A stretch of 64,000 nt of DNA from Ilumatobacteraceae bacterium (GTDB lineage Bacteria > Actinomycetota > Acidimicrobiia > Acidimicrobiales > Ilumatobacteraceae). Location: positions 2,629,595 to 2,693,594 of the forward strand of contig JAWPMO010000001.1 in the NCBI GenBank assembly GCA_033344875.1. The letters run 5' to 3'. Both the position numbers and the translations under genes were made by a program. The notes under the pieces are model-generated. The model had not been told where the DNA came from, ran no database searches, and was given only the letters and a program-made list of their open reading frames with translations. Shown here piece by piece: positions 8,669 to 16,802 of this stretch (its first letter is position 1; each line of letters starts with the position of its first letter).

Positions 8669-9550
8669 ATGGATCATGTCCGCTGGCTCGCTGACGACAT
8701 CTCGTTGACCAACCCGGTCATCGTCGCTGCGTTCACCGGCTGGAACGACGCCGCCGACGCCGCCTCCACGGCGCTGCGAACGATGATCGAGACCAGCGGC
8801 GCCACCGCCCTCGCCGAGATCGATCCCGAGCCGTTCACCGACTTCGCCACCACGCGCCCCCACGTCGCGCTCGACGAGCAGCGCAACCGGTCGATCATCT
8901 GGCCGACGGTCGGCGTCTGGGGGGCGTCGCTGCCCGGGACCGACGTCGTGCTCGTCATGGGGCCGGAGCCCGCCCTGAGATGGCGGACCTTCTGCGACCA
9001 GATCACCGGCATCGCACAGCGGGTCGACGCGCCGATGGGGTTCACGCTCGGCGCGCTGCTGGCCGACGTGCCCCACACCCGCCGCACCCAGATCATCGGC
9101 ACCGGGACCGACACCGATCTGATCGAACGGTTCGACCTCGAACGCTCCCGGTACGAGGGGCCGACCGGCATCGTCGCCGTACTCCACGACGCCTGGTCGC
9201 GCTGCGGCCTGCCCACCGCCTCGCTGTGGGCGGCCGTGCCGGGGTACGCCGCACAGCTGCCGTCGCCGCGGGCGGCCGTCGCACTCCTCGACCGACTGTG
9301 CACGATGATGGGCACACCCGCACCGACCACCGCGATCACCAACCAGATCGCCGACTACGACGCCCAGGTCGACGCGCTCATCTCCGACGACGACGACCTC
9401 GTCACCTACGTGCGCCGACTCGAGTCGATGGTCGACGAGATGTCCGGCGACGACACCGGGTCGACGACCTCTCCGATCGACGACACCGATCCCGAATCGT
9501 TGGCGGCCGAGGTCGAGCAGTTCCTGCGCGACCACGACACCGACGGCTGA
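8669..9550 (+). CDS. PAC2 family protein
   Basis: A 293-residue protein of the PAC2 (proteasome assembly chaperone 2-like) family common in actinobacteria. It opens with NPVIVAAFTGWNDAADAAS, typical of the family, followed by DVVLVMGPEPALRW and FTLGALLADVPHTR. In eukaryotes and archaea relatives assist 20S proteasome assembly; the actinobacterial role is not settled. No signal peptide. TAGGCT at 8654-8659 and a purine-rich GGCGAGGG just before the ATG could serve as promoter and ribosome binding site. No proteasome genes are in the window. It converges with the Nudix gene, 5 nt between stops. Confidence 0.88.
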   Translation: MDHVRWLADDISLTNPVIVAAFTGWNDAADAASTALRTMIETSGATALAEIDPEPFTDFATTRPHVALDEQRNRSIIWPTVGVWGASLPGTDVVLVMGPEPALRWRTFCDQITGIAQRVDAPMGFTLGALLADVPHTRRTQIIGTGTDTDLIERFDLERSRYEGPTGIVAVLHDAWSRCGLPTASLWAAVPGYAAQLPSPRAAVALLDRLCTMMGTPAPTTAITNQIADYDAQVDALISDDDDLVTYVRRLESMVDEMSGDDTGSTTSPIDDTDPESLAAEVEQFLRDHDTDG

Positions 9551-9555
9551 CACCG

Positions 9556-10257
9556 TCAGCTGCGCCACACCTCGGATCGAGGAAGATCGAAGACGGTCGG
9601 CGTCTCGTCGCCGTTGATCGCGGCGAACGCCGGGCCGGCCCACCAGCTCGCGCCGGCGGTGGCCTCGGGCAGCGAGGTCGGGCCGAACCAGCCGACGTCG
9701 GCGGTCTCGAGCGGATGCGGCGTGAGTTCGCCGCCGGTCGCCCGGCAGTAGAACAGCAGCATGTACATCCCGAACCGGGAGAAGCCCATCCGCTGTCCGT
9801 CGATCACCGACAGCAGGCGCACCGGCTCGCAGGTGATGCCGGTCTCCTCCGACACCTCCTTGACCGCGACCTCCGACGGCGAGTAACCGATGTCGGCCCA
9901 TCCGGTGGGATACAGCCACACGCCCGAGTCGGCCCGCTGGACGAGGAGGATCTCGCCGTCGTCGTTGCCCACGACGGCGCCGATCGCGACCTTCGGCGTC
10001 ACGTAGCCCGGGACGCCCTCGCCCACGTTCTGCAGCCATTCCTGCACGAAGTGGTCGGTTTCGCGGGCGACGGCCACCGCTTCGTCGAGTTCCTCGGCCG
10101 CCGACCGGATGTCGGCGGCGACGTGGAGCACCTCTTCGTACCGTTCGCGTTCGTAGAGGTTCTCGGTGAACGCGAGCCCGGTGCGGGCGATCCCGGCCAA
10201 CGAAGAACTCCACCGGGCCAGGTCTCGTGCGTCGGCTCGACCGTTCGACTCGCTCAC
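9556..10257 (-). CDS. Nudix hydrolase with N-terminal Nudix_hydro_N domain
   Basis: A 233-residue protein. The first 65 or so residues form the helical N-terminal domain (LARWSSSLAGIARTGLAFTENLYERERYEE). The Nudix domain follows from about residue 80, with the box GWADIGYSPSEVAVKEVSEETGI. The REx2EE core is present as KEVSEE, while the first Glu of the textbook box is Tyr, as in this subfamily. Likely substrates are nucleoside-diphosphate-linked compounds such as ADP-ribose or CDP-choline; the exact one is unknown. GTG 10257 is preferred over the in-frame TTG at 10281 because TAGGTT lies 7 nt upstream of it. Confidence 0.88.
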   Translation of the reverse strand: MSESNGRADARDLARWSSSLAGIARTGLAFTENLYERERYEEVLHVAADIRSAAEELDEAVAVARETDHFVQEWLQNVGEGVPGYVTPKVAIGAVVGNDDGEILLVQRADSGVWLYPTGWADIGYSPSEVAVKEVSEETGITCEPVRLLSVIDGQRMGFSRFGMYMLLFYCRATGGELTPHPLETADVGWFGPTSLPEATAGASWWAGPAFAAINGDETPTVFDLPRSEVWRS

Positions 10258-10264
10258 GACCGCG

Positions 10265-10270
10265 AACCTA
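10265..10270 (-). promoter_or_regulatory. -10 box (TAGGTT) of the Nudix gene
   Basis: TAGGTT on the minus strand, 7 nt before GTG 10257. It falls inside the longer reading frame from TTG 10281 and so argues for the shorter protein. Confidence 0.55.
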
Positions 10271-10302
10271 TCGTCCGGCAATGCGACGGTGACGAAACAG
10301 CG

Positions 10303-12672
10303 TCAGCCGATGGCGTGCAGCACGGCGCGTTCGATCTCCGTGCGGTGGAATGCGTCGGTGACCAGCGAACCGGTCCAGCTCCGCACGTAGAACGTGTCGA
10401 CGACATCGAGCCCGATCGTCTGCACCGTCGCGTGCCGGATGTCGAGCCCCACCTCGGCGAGCGCCTTGGTGATCCGGTAGAGGATCCCGATCCGTGTCGC
10501 ACACCTCACCTCGATCACGGTCGCGTCGGACGAGGCATCGTCGTGATAGACGACGCTCGGCGGCGCCGGTGTCGCGGCTTGTGTCGCGCGTCGGCGGCGG
10601 TAGGTCCTGGCCCGCTCGGCCAACCTCGACTCGATCGCCAGACGACCCGTCAGGGCCCGCTCGAGATCGGCGGCGATCGGGGCCCAGTCGATGCCACCCT
10701 TCGGAACCTCCACCCGGAACTCGGCCGCGCCCATGCTGACGCGACCGAGCTGCGGCTCGTCGGAGTGCGCTCGGGCCGTGACGACATCGAGGCCGTGCAG
10801 CGACACGACGCCGGAGATCCGGCTGAACATGCCCGGCTCGTCGCGATACACGATCGTCAGTCGGTCGACGTCGATGCGGATGTGATGGTCGCCGCTCGCC
10901 ATCCGCTCGACGGTCTCGGCGTCGGGGAACAGCGTCCAGATCGCATCGGCGACATCGCCGCCGCCGATCACGTGGTCGACCCGCGACACCAACTCGTCGA
11001 CGAGCTCCTTCTTCCACCCGCCCCATGCCGACGGGCCGGTGGCGATCGAGTCGGCCTCGGTCAGTCGATGCAGCAGTTCGAGCCGTTCGTGGGTACCGAC
11101 CGCCTCGGCGACGTGTTCGATCGTGACGGGATCGGACAGATCGCGACGGACGGCGACGTCGGGCAGCAGCAGGTGGTGTTCGACCATCGCGACCAGCGCA
11201 TCGACATCGGGCGCGGCGAGTCCGAGTCGCGGCCCCAGCTCGCGCATGATCGCCATGCCCACCTCGGTGTGATCTCCGGGGTACCCCTTGCCGATGTCGT
11301 GGAAGAGGGCACCGAGCACCAGCAGGTCGGGCCGCGCCACCTCGTCGGCGAACTTCGCCGCGTTGGCGGCCGCCTCCCAGAGATGACGGTCGACGGTGAA
11401 GCGGTGATAGGCGTTGCGCTGCGGCCGCGAGCGCACGGGCTCCCACTCGGGCAACATCCGCGAGATGAGTCCGCGCTGATCGAGCGATTCGATGACCGGG
11501 ATCGCCGCGTGTCCCTCGAGCAGGAGCGCGACCAGCTTGCTGATCGCACCGGCCGGCCAACGCGCCGGCCACTCGGGCACGTCACGGGCGAGCCGGTCGA
11601 GGCTCTTGCGGCCGATCCGTGCCCGGTGCCGAGCCGCCGCCGTCGCGAGTCGGAGCATGGTCGTCGGATCGACGGCGGGATCGGCGTCGATCGCCAACTC
11701 GATCTCGCCGTCCAGGAGCATGACGCCCGGAGCGACCTCCTTGGGACTGCCGCCCGTCGGTTTGCCGACCCTGCCCCACGCCTCGTCGGAGATCCACGCC
11801 ACCGTGCGGGCCGCGGCCGCGATCTCGGCCATCAGCGCATCGGCCGACCCCAATCCTGCCGCGGCAGCCGCTGCATCCTGATCTTCGAGGCGAAGGGTGT
11901 CGCCGGGCCGACCGGTCGCACGATGCAGGGCCACCCGGGCGCTCAGCAGCACGTCGTAGCACTCGTTGAGCGCCACGTTGTCCTCGTCGGAGAGCACGAG
12001 GTTGCCGCATTCGGCCCACCAGAGCGAATGGGCGTCACGGATGCCGCCGTGGCCGTCCTTCAGGTCGGGTTCGAGGATGTAGGCGACGTCGCCGGCGCCG
12101 GACTGGCGCTGGTACACGCGGTCGCGCAGCTCGGCGAGCCACCGCTTCTTGCGTTTCGACCAGTTGCTGCGACCCGACTCGACGATCACGTTGCCGATCT
12201 TGCGATCGCCCGCGATCGGCCGGGCCGTGAGCAGCGCGGTGGCCGTGTCGAGATCGGTCTTGGCCAGCGCGAGGTGTTCGTCGACCGAGCGGACCGCATG
12301 GCCGAGCTTCAGCCCCGTGTCCCAGATCGGGTACCAGATCGCCGACGCGACCGATTCGATCCGGTTCGATTTGGATTCGTGGATCAGGATCAGGTCGATG
12401 TCGCTCTGCGGCGAGAGCTCGCCGCGGCCGTACCCACCGACGGCGACCAACGCGAACTTCGGGGCCCTCGGATGCTGGGTCCGGGCGTGCGCCGCGAGGG
12501 CCGTGATCCATTCGTCGGTCGCATCGGCCAACCGGTGGCAGTAGGCGCGACCGCCGACGCTCTTGTCGTCGACCGCCTCCTGGCGGCGTTCGAACGCGGC
12601 CGCCACCGCATCTTCCGTCGTGGACGTCGTCACAGGCCCCACGGTAGGCGGCGTCTCATCGCATTCCGTCAT
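10303..12672 (-). CDS. glnD: [Protein-PII] uridylyltransferase / uridylyl-removing enzyme
   Basis: A 789-residue GlnD. The nucleotidyltransferase motif GGYGRGELSPQSDIDL (79-94) gives catalytic Asp91 and Asp93, followed by the conserved EPDLKDGHGGIRD (201-213). The HD domain has LFHDIGKGYPGDH (His458, Asp459) for deuridylylation. Two ACT domains at the C-terminus (IVYRDEPGMFSRISGV and VRCATRIGILYRITKAL) sense glutamine. It modifies PII to signal nitrogen status. In actinobacteria GlnD can act as an adenylyltransferase on GlnK, so the transferred nucleotide is uncertain. No glnK or amtB is nearby. The ATG overlaps the preceding gene by 17 nt, suggesting coupling; an in-frame GTG 13 codons later is possible. 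Confidence 0.95.
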   Translation of the reverse strand: MTECDETPPTVGPVTTSTTEDAVAAAFERRQEAVDDKSVGGRAYCHRLADATDEWITALAAHARTQHPRAPKFALVAVGGYGRGELSPQSDIDLILIHESKSNRIESVASAIWYPIWDTGLKLGHAVRSVDEHLALAKTDLDTATALLTARPIAGDRKIGNVIVESGRSNWSKRKKRWLAELRDRVYQRQSGAGDVAYILEPDLKDGHGGIRDAHSLWWAECGNLVLSDEDNVALNECYDVLLSARVALHRATGRPGDTLRLEDQDAAAAAAGLGSADALMAEIAAAARTVAWISDEAWGRVGKPTGGSPKEVAPGVMLLDGEIELAIDADPAVDPTTMLRLATAAARHRARIGRKSLDRLARDVPEWPARWPAGAISKLVALLLEGHAAIPVIESLDQRGLISRMLPEWEPVRSRPQRNAYHRFTVDRHLWEAAANAAKFADEVARPDLLVLGALFHDIGKGYPGDHTEVGMAIMRELGPRLGLAAPDVDALVAMVEHHLLLPDVAVRRDLSDPVTIEHVAEAVGTHERLELLHRLTEADSIATGPSAWGGWKKELVDELVSRVDHVIGGGDVADAIWTLFPDAETVERMASGDHHIRIDVDRLTIVYRDEPGMFSRISGVVSLHGLDVVTARAHSDEPQLGRVSMGAAEFRVEVPKGGIDWAPIAADLERALTGRLAIESRLAERARTYRRRRATQAATPAPPSVVYHDDASSDATVIEVRCATRIGILYRITKALAEVGLDIRHATVQTIGLDVVDTFYVRSWTGSLVTDAFHRTEIERAVLHAIG

Positions 12673-13129
12673 CTCGGCGGCGAGCGAGCACCGTCATCGC
12701 CTTCCAGGCACCCCAGGTGAGCCCGGGCTCGTGCAGCGACGGGTCGACATCCGACCATGTCGCCGGGCCGAGCCGGTAGACGTCGTCGGGAAACCGATCG
12801 GCGTCGGGCGACGACGGCGGCACCGCACCCAGTTCGCGCAGGAGCTGCGTGGGTTCGCGCACCGCGTCGCGGAGCAGGGTCAGCGGCGTGGTGCGCTGCT
12901 CGTCGACATCCGTGCCGAGCAGGTCGTCGAGTCGCACGAGGAGGTCTGCCGCCACCCGTTCGACCACGGCGTCGAGCCGAGCTTCGATCCGACCGACCTC
13001 GACACCGCCACGAACACCCGCCTCGATCGTGATCCGCCGCAGCCAGCCGGGGGCGACGCGACGTGTGGTCTCGAGCAGCGTTGCCGCCGGATCGATCGCT
13101 GGTTCGTCGGGCTGCACCTCGTCGGCCAC
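12656..13129 (-). CDS. Hypothetical protein upstream of glnD
   Basis: A 157-residue soluble, acidic protein. The middle (about 20-110) is helical with alternating charged and leucine positions; the end is basic. Trp-rich spots occur (PGWLRRITIEAG, TWSDV, TWGAWKAM). GTG 13129 follows a purine-rich AGAAGAGTGAG that could act as ribosome binding site. It overlaps glnD by 17 nt and is divergent from the binding-lipoprotein gene, with starts 23 nt apart. I do not recognise a family; a link with nitrogen regulation is suggested only by position. Confidence 0.7.
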   Translation of the reverse strand: MADEVQPDEPAIDPAATLLETTRRVAPGWLRRITIEAGVRGGVEVGRIEARLDAVVERVAADLLVRLDDLLGTDVDEQRTTPLTLLRDAVREPTQLLRELGAVPPSSPDADRFPDDVYRLGPATWSDVDPSLHEPGLTWGAWKAMTVLARRRDDGMR

Positions 13130-13139
13130 CTCACTCTTC

Positions 13140-13145
13140 TATCGT
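13140..13145 (+). promoter_or_regulatory. -10 box (TATCGT) of the binding-lipoprotein gene
   Basis: TATCGT ends 7 nt before GTG 13153. It overlaps an earlier in-frame GTG at 13144, which would therefore lie upstream of the transcript start. Confidence 0.5.
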
Positions 13146-13152
13146 GACTCGC

Positions 13153-14412
13153 GTGCCTGCGCTCCCGATTCGACCACGACGCGCGCCGTGGACGCGGATC
13201 GTCGGCGGCGCGATGGCCGCCACGCTGATCGCGGGAGCCTGCACCGGTGGCGACGACGATGCCGTCACGTCGACCACCACGGCCAGCACCACGAGCACCA
13301 CCACGATCCCGCGTGACGACGACGGCCAGCTCGTCCTCGGCATCTACCTGCCGGTCACCGGCGCCGGTTCCGAACTGGGTCAGCCGATGATCGCCGCCGT
13401 CGAGGACGCGGTGGACCGGATCAACACGGCGGGCGGTGTGCTGGGTCAGAGCGTCCGCACGATCCAGGCCGACGAGGGCGCCGGCACCGGGTTGGGCGAG
13501 TTGCTCGAGCAGGGCGTCGACGCGATCGTCGGGCCCGCCTCGTCGCTGACGGCGCTGACGCAGTTGGGAGCGGCCGTCGACCCCAACACCGGCGTCGTCG
13601 TGTGCTCACCCTCCGCCACCTCGCTGTTGCTCGACGACTACCCCGACAACACGTTCCTGTTCCGCACCGCTCCGAGCGACTCGTTGCAGATGGCCGCGAT
13701 CGCTCGTCAGGTGCAGCGCACCGGAGCGCGCTCGGTCGCCGTCGGCTACCTCGACGACCCGTACGGACGCGGCCTGCACGCAGCCTTCCTCGACGAGATC
13801 GAGGCTCGCCGCCTCGCGGTACCGGTCTCGGTCGGGTTCAGCGGCGATCAGACCGATCTCTCCGGGTCGGCGGCCGCGCTGCTCGACGCCGATCCCGGCG
13901 TGATCGTCGTGCTCGGTGACGCCGATGACGGTGGCCGTCTGATCGCCGCACTCGACGCTGCCGATTCGGCGTCACCGCAGGTCATCGTCAACGACGCGAT
14001 CCGAGAGGCGCGCCAGACGATCCAGTCGCTGTCGGGCGAGTTCCGGAGCCGGCTGACCGGTGTCGCCCCGCTCGCCAGCAGCACCGACGAGGACGCACCC
14101 GACGGCTTCTTCGCCGCCCACGCGGTCGACTGCGTCAACCTGATCGCCCTCTCGGTCGTGGTGGCCGGCACCGACGCGCCCCGGACCTTCCGGACCAACA
14201 TGGCCGGTGTGAGCGCCGACGGTCGGGCGTGCGACACGTTCCAGGCGTGCGCCCTGCTCCTCGAACAAGGTCTCAACATCGACTACGGGGGCGCGTCGGG
14301 CAGCGCCGAGCTGTCGAATGCGACCGGCGACCCGATCGAGGCTCGCTTCGAATCGTTCAGCTTCGAGGCCAACGGGACCGAGATCCGGTCGTTCCAGTTC
14401 GAGGTGCCCTGA
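13153..14412 (+). CDS. Substrate-binding lipoprotein of the branched-chain amino acid type (Peripla_BP_6)
   Basis: A 419-residue lipoprotein. A basic N-terminus is followed by a hydrophobic stretch and the lipobox LIAGAC (Cys about 27), then a Thr/Ser linker. The mature part has type I periplasmic-binding order: LVLGIYLPVTGAGSELGQPMI, INTAGGVLGQSV, VDAIVGPASS, VVVCSPSATS, FRTAPSDSLQM, ARSVAVGYLDDPYGRG and ADPGVIVVLGD. The family binds Leu/Ile/Val, amides, urea or aromatic acids; the ligand here is unknown. No permease or ATPase genes adjoin, so it may serve a distant transporter or act as a sensor. Start GTG 13153 fits the TATCGT box; GTG 13144 would add three residues. Confidence 0.87.
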   Translation: MPALPIRPRRAPWTRIVGGAMAATLIAGACTGGDDDAVTSTTTASTTSTTTIPRDDDGQLVLGIYLPVTGAGSELGQPMIAAVEDAVDRINTAGGVLGQSVRTIQADEGAGTGLGELLEQGVDAIVGPASSLTALTQLGAAVDPNTGVVVCSPSATSLLLDDYPDNTFLFRTAPSDSLQMAAIARQVQRTGARSVAVGYLDDPYGRGLHAAFLDEIEARRLAVPVSVGFSGDQTDLSGSAAALLDADPGVIVVLGDADDGGRLIAALDAADSASPQVIVNDAIREARQTIQSLSGEFRSRLTGVAPLASSTDEDAPDGFFAAHAVDCVNLIALSVVVAGTDAPRTFRTNMAGVSADGRACDTFQACALLLEQGLNIDYGGASGSAELSNATGDPIEARFESFSFEANGTEIRSFQFEVP

Positions 14413-14454
14413 ACCACCCGGTGAGCCGGGCGTGTCGTACGGGGCGGCGTCGGG

Positions 14455-15108
14455 TCAGACCAGGTCGTCGACGTACGCCAGGTACCCGACGTAGAAGGCA
14501 CCGAAATCGCCGTACAGCGACGACGCCTTGTCGTACCGGAGCGTGTACACGACGTCCTTGATCACCTCGAGGTTGATCCCGAACAGCGTGACGCCCCACT
14601 CGTACTCGTCGAGGCCCGTCGATCCGGTGATGAGCTGCACGAGCTTGCCGGCGAACTTGCGCCCGCTCGTGCCGTGCTCGTACATCATCTCCTTGCGCTC
14701 CTCGAACGGCGTCGCATACCAGTTGGCGTGCGCCTCGCGCCGCTTGCTCATCGGGTAGAAGCAGAACGCCGGCTTCCCCTCGGGGGGCAGCACGGGATAG
14801 AGGCGGGCCTGGAGGGCTTCTTCCGGCAGCCCCGGTGCGTACTCGCTGACCTCGGTGATCGACAGGTACGAGTCGACGACGTGGAGCCCGGCGTGCTGCA
14901 GGTGCGTCTGCAGATGGCGGAGCGCGACGACGTCCTTGCCCAACGCCATGAACGCCAGGTCGGCCTTGTGGCCCAGGATCGCGGCCGTGACGACCTGGCA
15001 CTCGGCCTGTTCGGCGGCTCGGACGGCGAGGATCACGGCCTCGCGATCGACCGATTCACCGGGCGAGCAGAACAGGTGGAGGACGCAGACGCCCGTTTCC
15101 ATGCGCAT
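14455..15108 (-). CDS. hemQ: Coproheme decarboxylase / chlorite dismutase-family protein
   Basis: A 217-residue protein of the HemQ/ChdC branch. It converts iron-coproporphyrin III (coproheme) to heme b with peroxide in the actinobacterial heme pathway. Landmarks are FCFYPMSKRR, holding the family Tyr and basic propionate contacts, then NWYATPFEERKEMMYEHGTSGRKFAGKLVQLITGSTGLDEYEW with the heme-ligand His region. Length fits the family. ATG 15108 lies 7 nt after TAGCCT, supporting a leaderless start; the second ATG (METG) is two codons later. No other heme-synthesis genes are in the window. It converges with the binding-lipoprotein gene. Confidence 0.93.
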   Translation of the reverse strand: MRMETGVCVLHLFCSPGESVDREAVILAVRAAEQAECQVVTAAILGHKADLAFMALGKDVVALRHLQTHLQHAGLHVVDSYLSITEVSEYAPGLPEEALQARLYPVLPPEGKPAFCFYPMSKRREAHANWYATPFEERKEMMYEHGTSGRKFAGKLVQLITGSTGLDEYEWGVTLFGINLEVIKDVVYTLRYDKASSLYGDFGAFYVGYLAYVDDLV

Positions 15109-15115
15109 GCAGCGC

Positions 15116-15121
15116 AGGCTA
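15116..15121 (-). promoter_or_regulatory. -10 box (TAGCCT) of hemQ
   Basis: TAGCCT on the minus strand, 7 nt before ATG 15108. Confidence 0.5.
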
Positions 15122-15138
15122 CCGAGCGGGCACTCCCG

Positions 15139-15948
15139 TCAGGTCGGCGCGGTCAACCGCTCGGGTGCGTACACGTTGAACCGATCGCCGCGCATGAAGC
15201 CGGCGAGGCACAACCCGGCGCGCCGTGCCGCCTCGACGGCCAACGCGGTCGGCGCACTGACCGCGACGACGGTGCCGAACCCGGCGGCCCACGCCTTCTG
15301 CACCATCTCGACGCTCGCCCGTCCGCTCACGAACAGCCCGAGACCGGTGGCGGGGAGGTCACCGGCGAGGAGCATCGCCCCGACCACCTTGTCGACCGCG
15401 TTGTGGCGGCCGACGTCTTCGCGCACGAGCAGGACGTCGCCGCTCGGACCGAACGCGGCGGCGGCGTGCACGGCGCCGGTCGCGTCGAACAGCCCCTGGC
15501 GGTCGGCGACCAGGCCGGGCATCGACGCCAGCAGATCGAGCGGCATGGGGTCGGTCGACGGCAGCGGGTCGAGACGCTGGTGGAGTTCGTCGAGTTGGTC
15601 GCTGCCGCACCAGCCACAGCTCGACGAGGTGGTGCCGAGACGCGGCGTGGGCGTCGGAGCGACACCACCGGTGCCGACGGTGACGACGTTGAACTCGGTG
15701 TCGACGGCGGAACCGTCGGCGCAGTACCGCACCTCGGCGACGGTGGCACCGCTGAGCAGCCCCTCGGTGTGGCAGAACCCGACCGCGAGCTCGAAGTCGT
15801 TGCCCGGCGTACGCATCGTGGTCGACACGACCGTGCCGTCGAGTTGGATCGTCATCGGCTCCTCGACGATCAGGTCGTCGGGCCGGCGCTTCGCACCGTC
15901 CGGCGTCACCGCGGTGACGAGGAAACGCTGGGTGCGCGAGCGGCTCAC
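15139..15948 (-). CDS. fdhD: FdhD sulfurtransferase for formate dehydrogenase
   Basis: A 269-residue FdhD. It passes sulfur from a cysteine desulfurase to the molybdenum cofactor before insertion into formate dehydrogenase. Seen: LIVEEPMTIQLDG and TPGNDFELAVGFCHTEGLL near the N-terminus, the conserved Cys pair in SSCGWCGSDQLD, VREDVGRHNAVDKVVGAML, and FVSGRASVEMVQKAWAAG near the end. GTG 15948 overlaps the stop of the ATP-grasp gene by 4 nt, so the two are co-transcribed. No formate dehydrogenase or Mo-cofactor genes are in the window. Confidence 0.94.
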   Translation of the reverse strand: MSRSRTQRFLVTAVTPDGAKRRPDDLIVEEPMTIQLDGTVVSTTMRTPGNDFELAVGFCHTEGLLSGATVAEVRYCADGSAVDTEFNVVTVGTGGVAPTPTPRLGTTSSSCGWCGSDQLDELHQRLDPLPSTDPMPLDLLASMPGLVADRQGLFDATGAVHAAAAFGPSGDVLLVREDVGRHNAVDKVVGAMLLAGDLPATGLGLFVSGRASVEMVQKAWAAGFGTVVAVSAPTALAVEAARRAGLCLAGFMRGDRFNVYAPERLTAPT

Positions 15949-16778
15949 CCTGCCAGGTTACGGAACACGGCCGCGGCCCGCGCGGCGGCACCGGGGTCGA
16001 GGTGGAGGAACAGCGACGGCTCGGTCAGTTCGAGCTCCAGCAGCACCGGGCCGTCGGCCATCGGGAGCAGGTCGATCCTCGCATACGCGGTCTCGGGCAG
16101 GAGACCGACGACGCGCTCGCCGAGCGCTCGTTCGAGGTCGGTGGCCAGGTGCGGGAAGCTCGATTCGACCGCCATCAGGTCACCCTCGAACTCGACCGGC
16201 TCGGCGAGGATCGCCGACTTGCGGAAGGCGTGGCTGAACGCACCTCCGACGTAGACGAGCCCGGTCTCACCCGACGTCTCGACATCGGCCAGGTAGGGCT
16301 GCACCATCACCGTCAGACCATGCGCGAGAAGTCGGCGGGCGTGTTCGGACGCTGCCGTGGCGTCGCCGCGGCTGCGGAACACCCCGTTGGAGCCGGCGCC
16401 GACCGACGGTTTGACGACCACGTCACCGACGAACTCGTCGGGGTCGGTTTCGCCGTCATCGGCCACGAACGTGGTGGGCACGACCGGGACGCCGTGACCG
16501 GCCAGCTCGGCGAGGTAGCGCTTGTCGGTGTTCCACTCGATCACGTCGACCGGGTTCCACAACGTCGACACGTCGCTCACGTGGCGGGCCCACCGGAGGA
16601 AGTCGTCGCGGCGGGTGTGGTAGTCCCATGTCGAGCGCACGATCGCGACCGAACAAGCGCCCCAGTCGACGGCCGGGTCGTCCCACGCGACCACCGATGC
16701 CTCGGGCAACTCCCGCTGCAGCAGCGGGAGGTCGGTGTCGAGGCCGAGCGCGGCACGGCACGTGACGAGGGCGAGCAC
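15945..16778 (-). CDS. ATP-grasp protein (RimK/glutathione-synthetase-like)
   Basis: A 277-residue protein. The N-terminal part (LVTCRAALGLDTDLPLL... VAIVRSTWDYHTRRDDFLRW) and the fold after NPVDVIEWNTDKRYLAEL and DVVVKPSVGAGSNGVFRS follow ATP-grasp order. The ATP-binding Lys sits in VVKPSVGAG and metal-binding acidic residues in LLELELTEPSLFL. Members join a carboxylate to an amine or thiol using ATP; the substrate is unknown. GTG 16778 lies 6 nt after TAGTCT. The downstream fdhD overlaps by 4 nt. It is divergent from the aquaporin gene with overlapping -10 elements. Confidence 0.8.
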   Translation of the reverse strand: MLALVTCRAALGLDTDLPLLQRELPEASVVAWDDPAVDWGACSVAIVRSTWDYHTRRDDFLRWARHVSDVSTLWNPVDVIEWNTDKRYLAELAGHGVPVVPTTFVADDGETDPDEFVGDVVVKPSVGAGSNGVFRSRGDATAASEHARRLLAHGLTVMVQPYLADVETSGETGLVYVGGAFSHAFRKSAILAEPVEFEGDLMAVESSFPHLATDLERALGERVVGLLPETAYARIDLLPMADGPVLLELELTEPSLFLHLDPGAAARAAAVFRNLAG

Positions 16779-16784
16779 GGCCCG

Positions 16785-16794
16785 AGACTACGCT
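16785..16794. promoter_or_regulatory. Overlapping divergent -10 boxes between ATP-grasp and aquaporin genes
   Basis: The minus-strand TAGTCT (16785-16790, 6 nt before GTG 16778) and the plus-strand TACGCT (16789-16794, 8 nt before ATG 16803) share two base pairs. RNA polymerase could occupy only one direction at a time. Confidence 0.45.
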
Positions 16795-16802
16795 CGGCGA
16801 CC

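Noticed and set aside
8980-12720. Very long plus-strand open frame (over 1200 codons) through the PAC2, Nudix and glnD region
   Set aside because: It lies antisense to clear Nudix and GlnD coding sequence and out of frame with PAC2. Its composition is Arg/His/Asp-rich with no domain, typical of stop-poor shadow frames in high-GC DNA.
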